DNA from: Deltaproteobacteria bacterium
GTDB lineage: Bacteria; Myxococcota; Myxococcia; Myxococcales; 40CM-4-68-19
Assembly: GCA_005879315.1 (NCBI GenBank)
Contig: VBLC01000033.1
Coordinates: forward strand, 1 to 64,000
Direction of reading: 5' to 3'
DNA length: 64,000 nt
The position numbers were made by a program, and so were the translations under genes. Positions 62,580 through 64,000 of this stretch are shown here, piece by piece (position 1 is the stretch's first letter; every line of letters starts with the position of its first letter). The notes below the pieces were generated by a model that saw only the letters and a program-made list of their open reading frames with translations, did not search any database and was not told the DNA's origin.

Positions 62580-64000
62580 ATGCGCTCCACGGAATGAACG
62601 CCGGGGATCTTGCCGATGGCCGAGAGCACGTCGTTGAGCTGCTTGACGTCGGCGATTTCCACCTCGAAGGTGGAGAGCGCGCCCCGCTCGCCGTTGGAGC
62701 GCGCGTTCGCCTGGATGATGTTCACGCCCAGGTCCGCGAAGCTCTCGCTGATCCGCGCGAGAAGGCCCTTGCGGTCGTCGCTCTTGACGCGCAGGTTGAC
62801 CGAGCGCTTGAACTCCCCGTGCACGTCCCAGGCGACGTCGACGCGCCGCTCGGGATCGGTCTCCATCGCCTTCTTGCAACCGCGCACGTGCACCGTGACG
62901 CCGCGCCCGCGGGTGATGAAGCCGACGATGGGATCGCCCGGCACCGGCCCGCAGCATTTTCCGTAGCGGACGAGCACGTCATCGACGCCCCCGATGCGCA
63001 CGCCGCCAGTGGTGCGCGTCCGCTGCGCCACTCGCCGGAAGAGCTCCGTCAGACGATTGCCGCCCGGCTCGCCGTTGCCAGTGGTCGCCTCGGCGACTTT
63101 TTTCTGCGCGTCTGGATAAAGCTTGTTGAGAACATTTGCCGGCGAGAGCTTGCCGTACCCGACCGCGGACACCAGATCCTCGGGCCGCGAGTGGCCCATC
63201 TCGTTCGCGGCCTTGAGGAAGTCCGTCCCCTTCACCACCTTGCCGAAGTTCAAATCGAAGCGCTTGAACTCGCGCTCGAGCAGATCGCGCCCGATGTCGA
63301 TGGAGCGCTCGCGCTGCTGCGTCTTGATGAAGGAGCGGATCTTCGCCTGCGCCCGGGACGTCTTGACGAAGCCGAGCCAGTCCTTGTTGGGGCGCGCGCC
63401 GGGAGAGGTGAGGATCTCGACCGAGTCTCCGTTCTTCAATTTGTAGCGGAGCGGCACCATCTTCCCGTTGACCTTGGCGCCGATGCAGCGCGCCCCCACC
63501 TCCGAGTGGACTGCGTAGGCGAAATCCACCGGCGTCGACCCCTGCGACAGGCTCTTCACGTCGCCCTTGGGGGTGAAGACGAAAACCTCGTCCTGGAAGA
63601 GATCGACCTTGACCGTCTCGAGAAACTCGCGCGGGTCCTTGAGGTCGTGCTGCCACTCCATCAGCTGCCGCAGCCAGGCGAACTTCTGCTCGTCCTTGCC
63701 GCCCTTGTTCCCCTCCTTGTAGGCCCAGTGCGCCGCGATTCCTTCCTCGGCGATGCGGTGCATCTCCTCGGTGCGCATCTGGATCTCGATGCGCTCGCCG
63801 GAAGGGCCGATCACGGTGGTGTGCAGCGACTGATACATGTTCGGTTTGGGAATGGCGACGTAATCCTTGAATCGCCCGGGAACCGGCTTCCAGAGGGAGT
63901 GGATCAGTCCGAGCGCCTCATAGCAGGCAGGCACCGTCTTGAGAATCAGCCGGAAGGCGACGATGTCGTGCAGCTGCGTGACCGACGACAGCCCGTTCTT
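62576..64000 (-). CDS. Bifunctional (p)ppGpp synthetase/hydrolase RelA/SpoT, C-terminal part
   Basis: The gene runs off the window, and 474 codons are visible. They include the end of the synthetase domain (VTQLHDIVAFRLIL, GRFKDYVAIPKPNMYQSLHT and the EIQMRT residues), the TGS domain (DEVFVFTPKGDVKSLSQGST), a helical zinc-finger-like region with GKCCGPVPGD, and the C-terminal ACT domain (VNLRVKSDDRKGLLARISES). The N-terminal HD hydrolase lies outside, so hydrolase activity cannot be judged. It makes the stringent-response alarmone and heads the operon with the lipoprotein and ridA. Confidence 0.94.
   Translation of the reverse strand, partial: KNGLSSVTQLHDIVAFRLILKTVPACYEALGLIHSLWKPVPGRFKDYVAIPKPNMYQSLHTTVIGPSGERIEIQMRTEEMHRIAEEGIAAHWAYKEGNKGGKDEQKFAWLRQLMEWQHDLKDPREFLETVKVDLFQDEVFVFTPKGDVKSLSQGSTPVDFAYAVHSEVGARCIGAKVNGKMVPLRYKLKNGDSVEILTSPGARPNKDWLGFVKTSRAQAKIRSFIKTQQRERSIDIGRDLLEREFKRFDLNFGKVVKGTDFLKAANEMGHSRPEDLVSAVGYGKLSPANVLNKLYPDAQKKVAEATTGNGEPGGNRLTELFRRVAQRTRTTGGVRIGGVDDVLVRYGKCCGPVPGDPIVGFITRGRGVTVHVRGCKKAMETDPERRVDVAWDVHGEFKRSVNLRVKSDDRKGLLARISESFADLGVNIIQANARSNGERGALSTFEVEIADVKQLNDVLSAIGKIPGVHSVERI

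Overview
The window is 64 kb of GC-rich chromosomal DNA, densely packed with genes on both strands, with strongly G/C-biased third codon positions and many GTG and TTG starts. Four features point to a myxobacterium or close relative (Myxococcota, the former Deltaproteobacteria): many lipoproteins, TPR proteins and alanine/proline-rich proteins; a J-domain-TPR/Hsp70/TPR cluster; a dprA-topA-trmFO-xerC-hslV-hslU gene order; and a tetraheme cytochrome with ResB. This placement is inferred from gene content and codon use; no rRNA or tRNA gene was seen. I found no phage, plasmid backbone, CRISPR array or recognised defence island.

Layout. 1-4.7 kb: end of gltB, gltD, a decayed gene fragment, a VOC protein overlapping an Fpg/Nei glycosylase, and a 54-residue membrane protein. 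4.7-9.7 kb: YgiQ-type radical SAM enzyme, a disordered Pro/Ala-rich protein and a rhomboid-like protein lacking its histidine. 9.5-18.1 kb: a thiolase, a DRE-TIM condensing enzyme, a hotdog thioesterase, an isopropylmalate dehydrogenase-like enzyme and a fused LeuC/LeuD-type hydro-lyase, with a PQQ-type sugar dehydrogenase and a CMD protein on the other strand. 18.3-28.5 kb: wax ester synthase, M20 peptidase, TerB-like protein, an M49-like lipoprotein without zinc ligands, PP2C phosphatase, AlkP-superfamily and EEP phosphatases, and three small membrane proteins. 28.5-36.8 kb: engB, resB and a tetraheme cytochrome; coaE and argD; then the J-domain/Hsp70 cluster.

36.8-48.5 kb carries, reading on the minus strand, dprA, topA, trmFO, a TolB-like propeller protein, xerC, hslV and hslU. 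This is the order known from Bacillus and relatives, broken here by a REP-associated tyrosine transposase (RAYT), a D-Ala-D-Ala ligase-like gene and arrays of short repeats. 48.7-57.6 kb holds envelope genes (LysM protein, TPR lipoprotein, PgeF, DedA, a Big-domain lipoprotein, a site-2 protease) and a KamA-type radical SAM enzyme. 57.7-64 kb holds a second KamA enzyme, a GNAT protein, DUF2203, an MFS transporter and a relA/spoT-lipoprotein-ridA operon cut by the window edge.

Many gene pairs overlap by ATGA, GTGA or TGATG junctions, so translational coupling is common. The most unusual content is non-coding: (i) a RAYT gene with a tandem REP-like array upstream, and an 18-19 bp motif from that array that also occurs inside xerC, dprA and a dedA gene; (ii) a 74-nt structured element present three times at gene ends; (iii) a 152-nt near-perfect palindrome between convergent genes.
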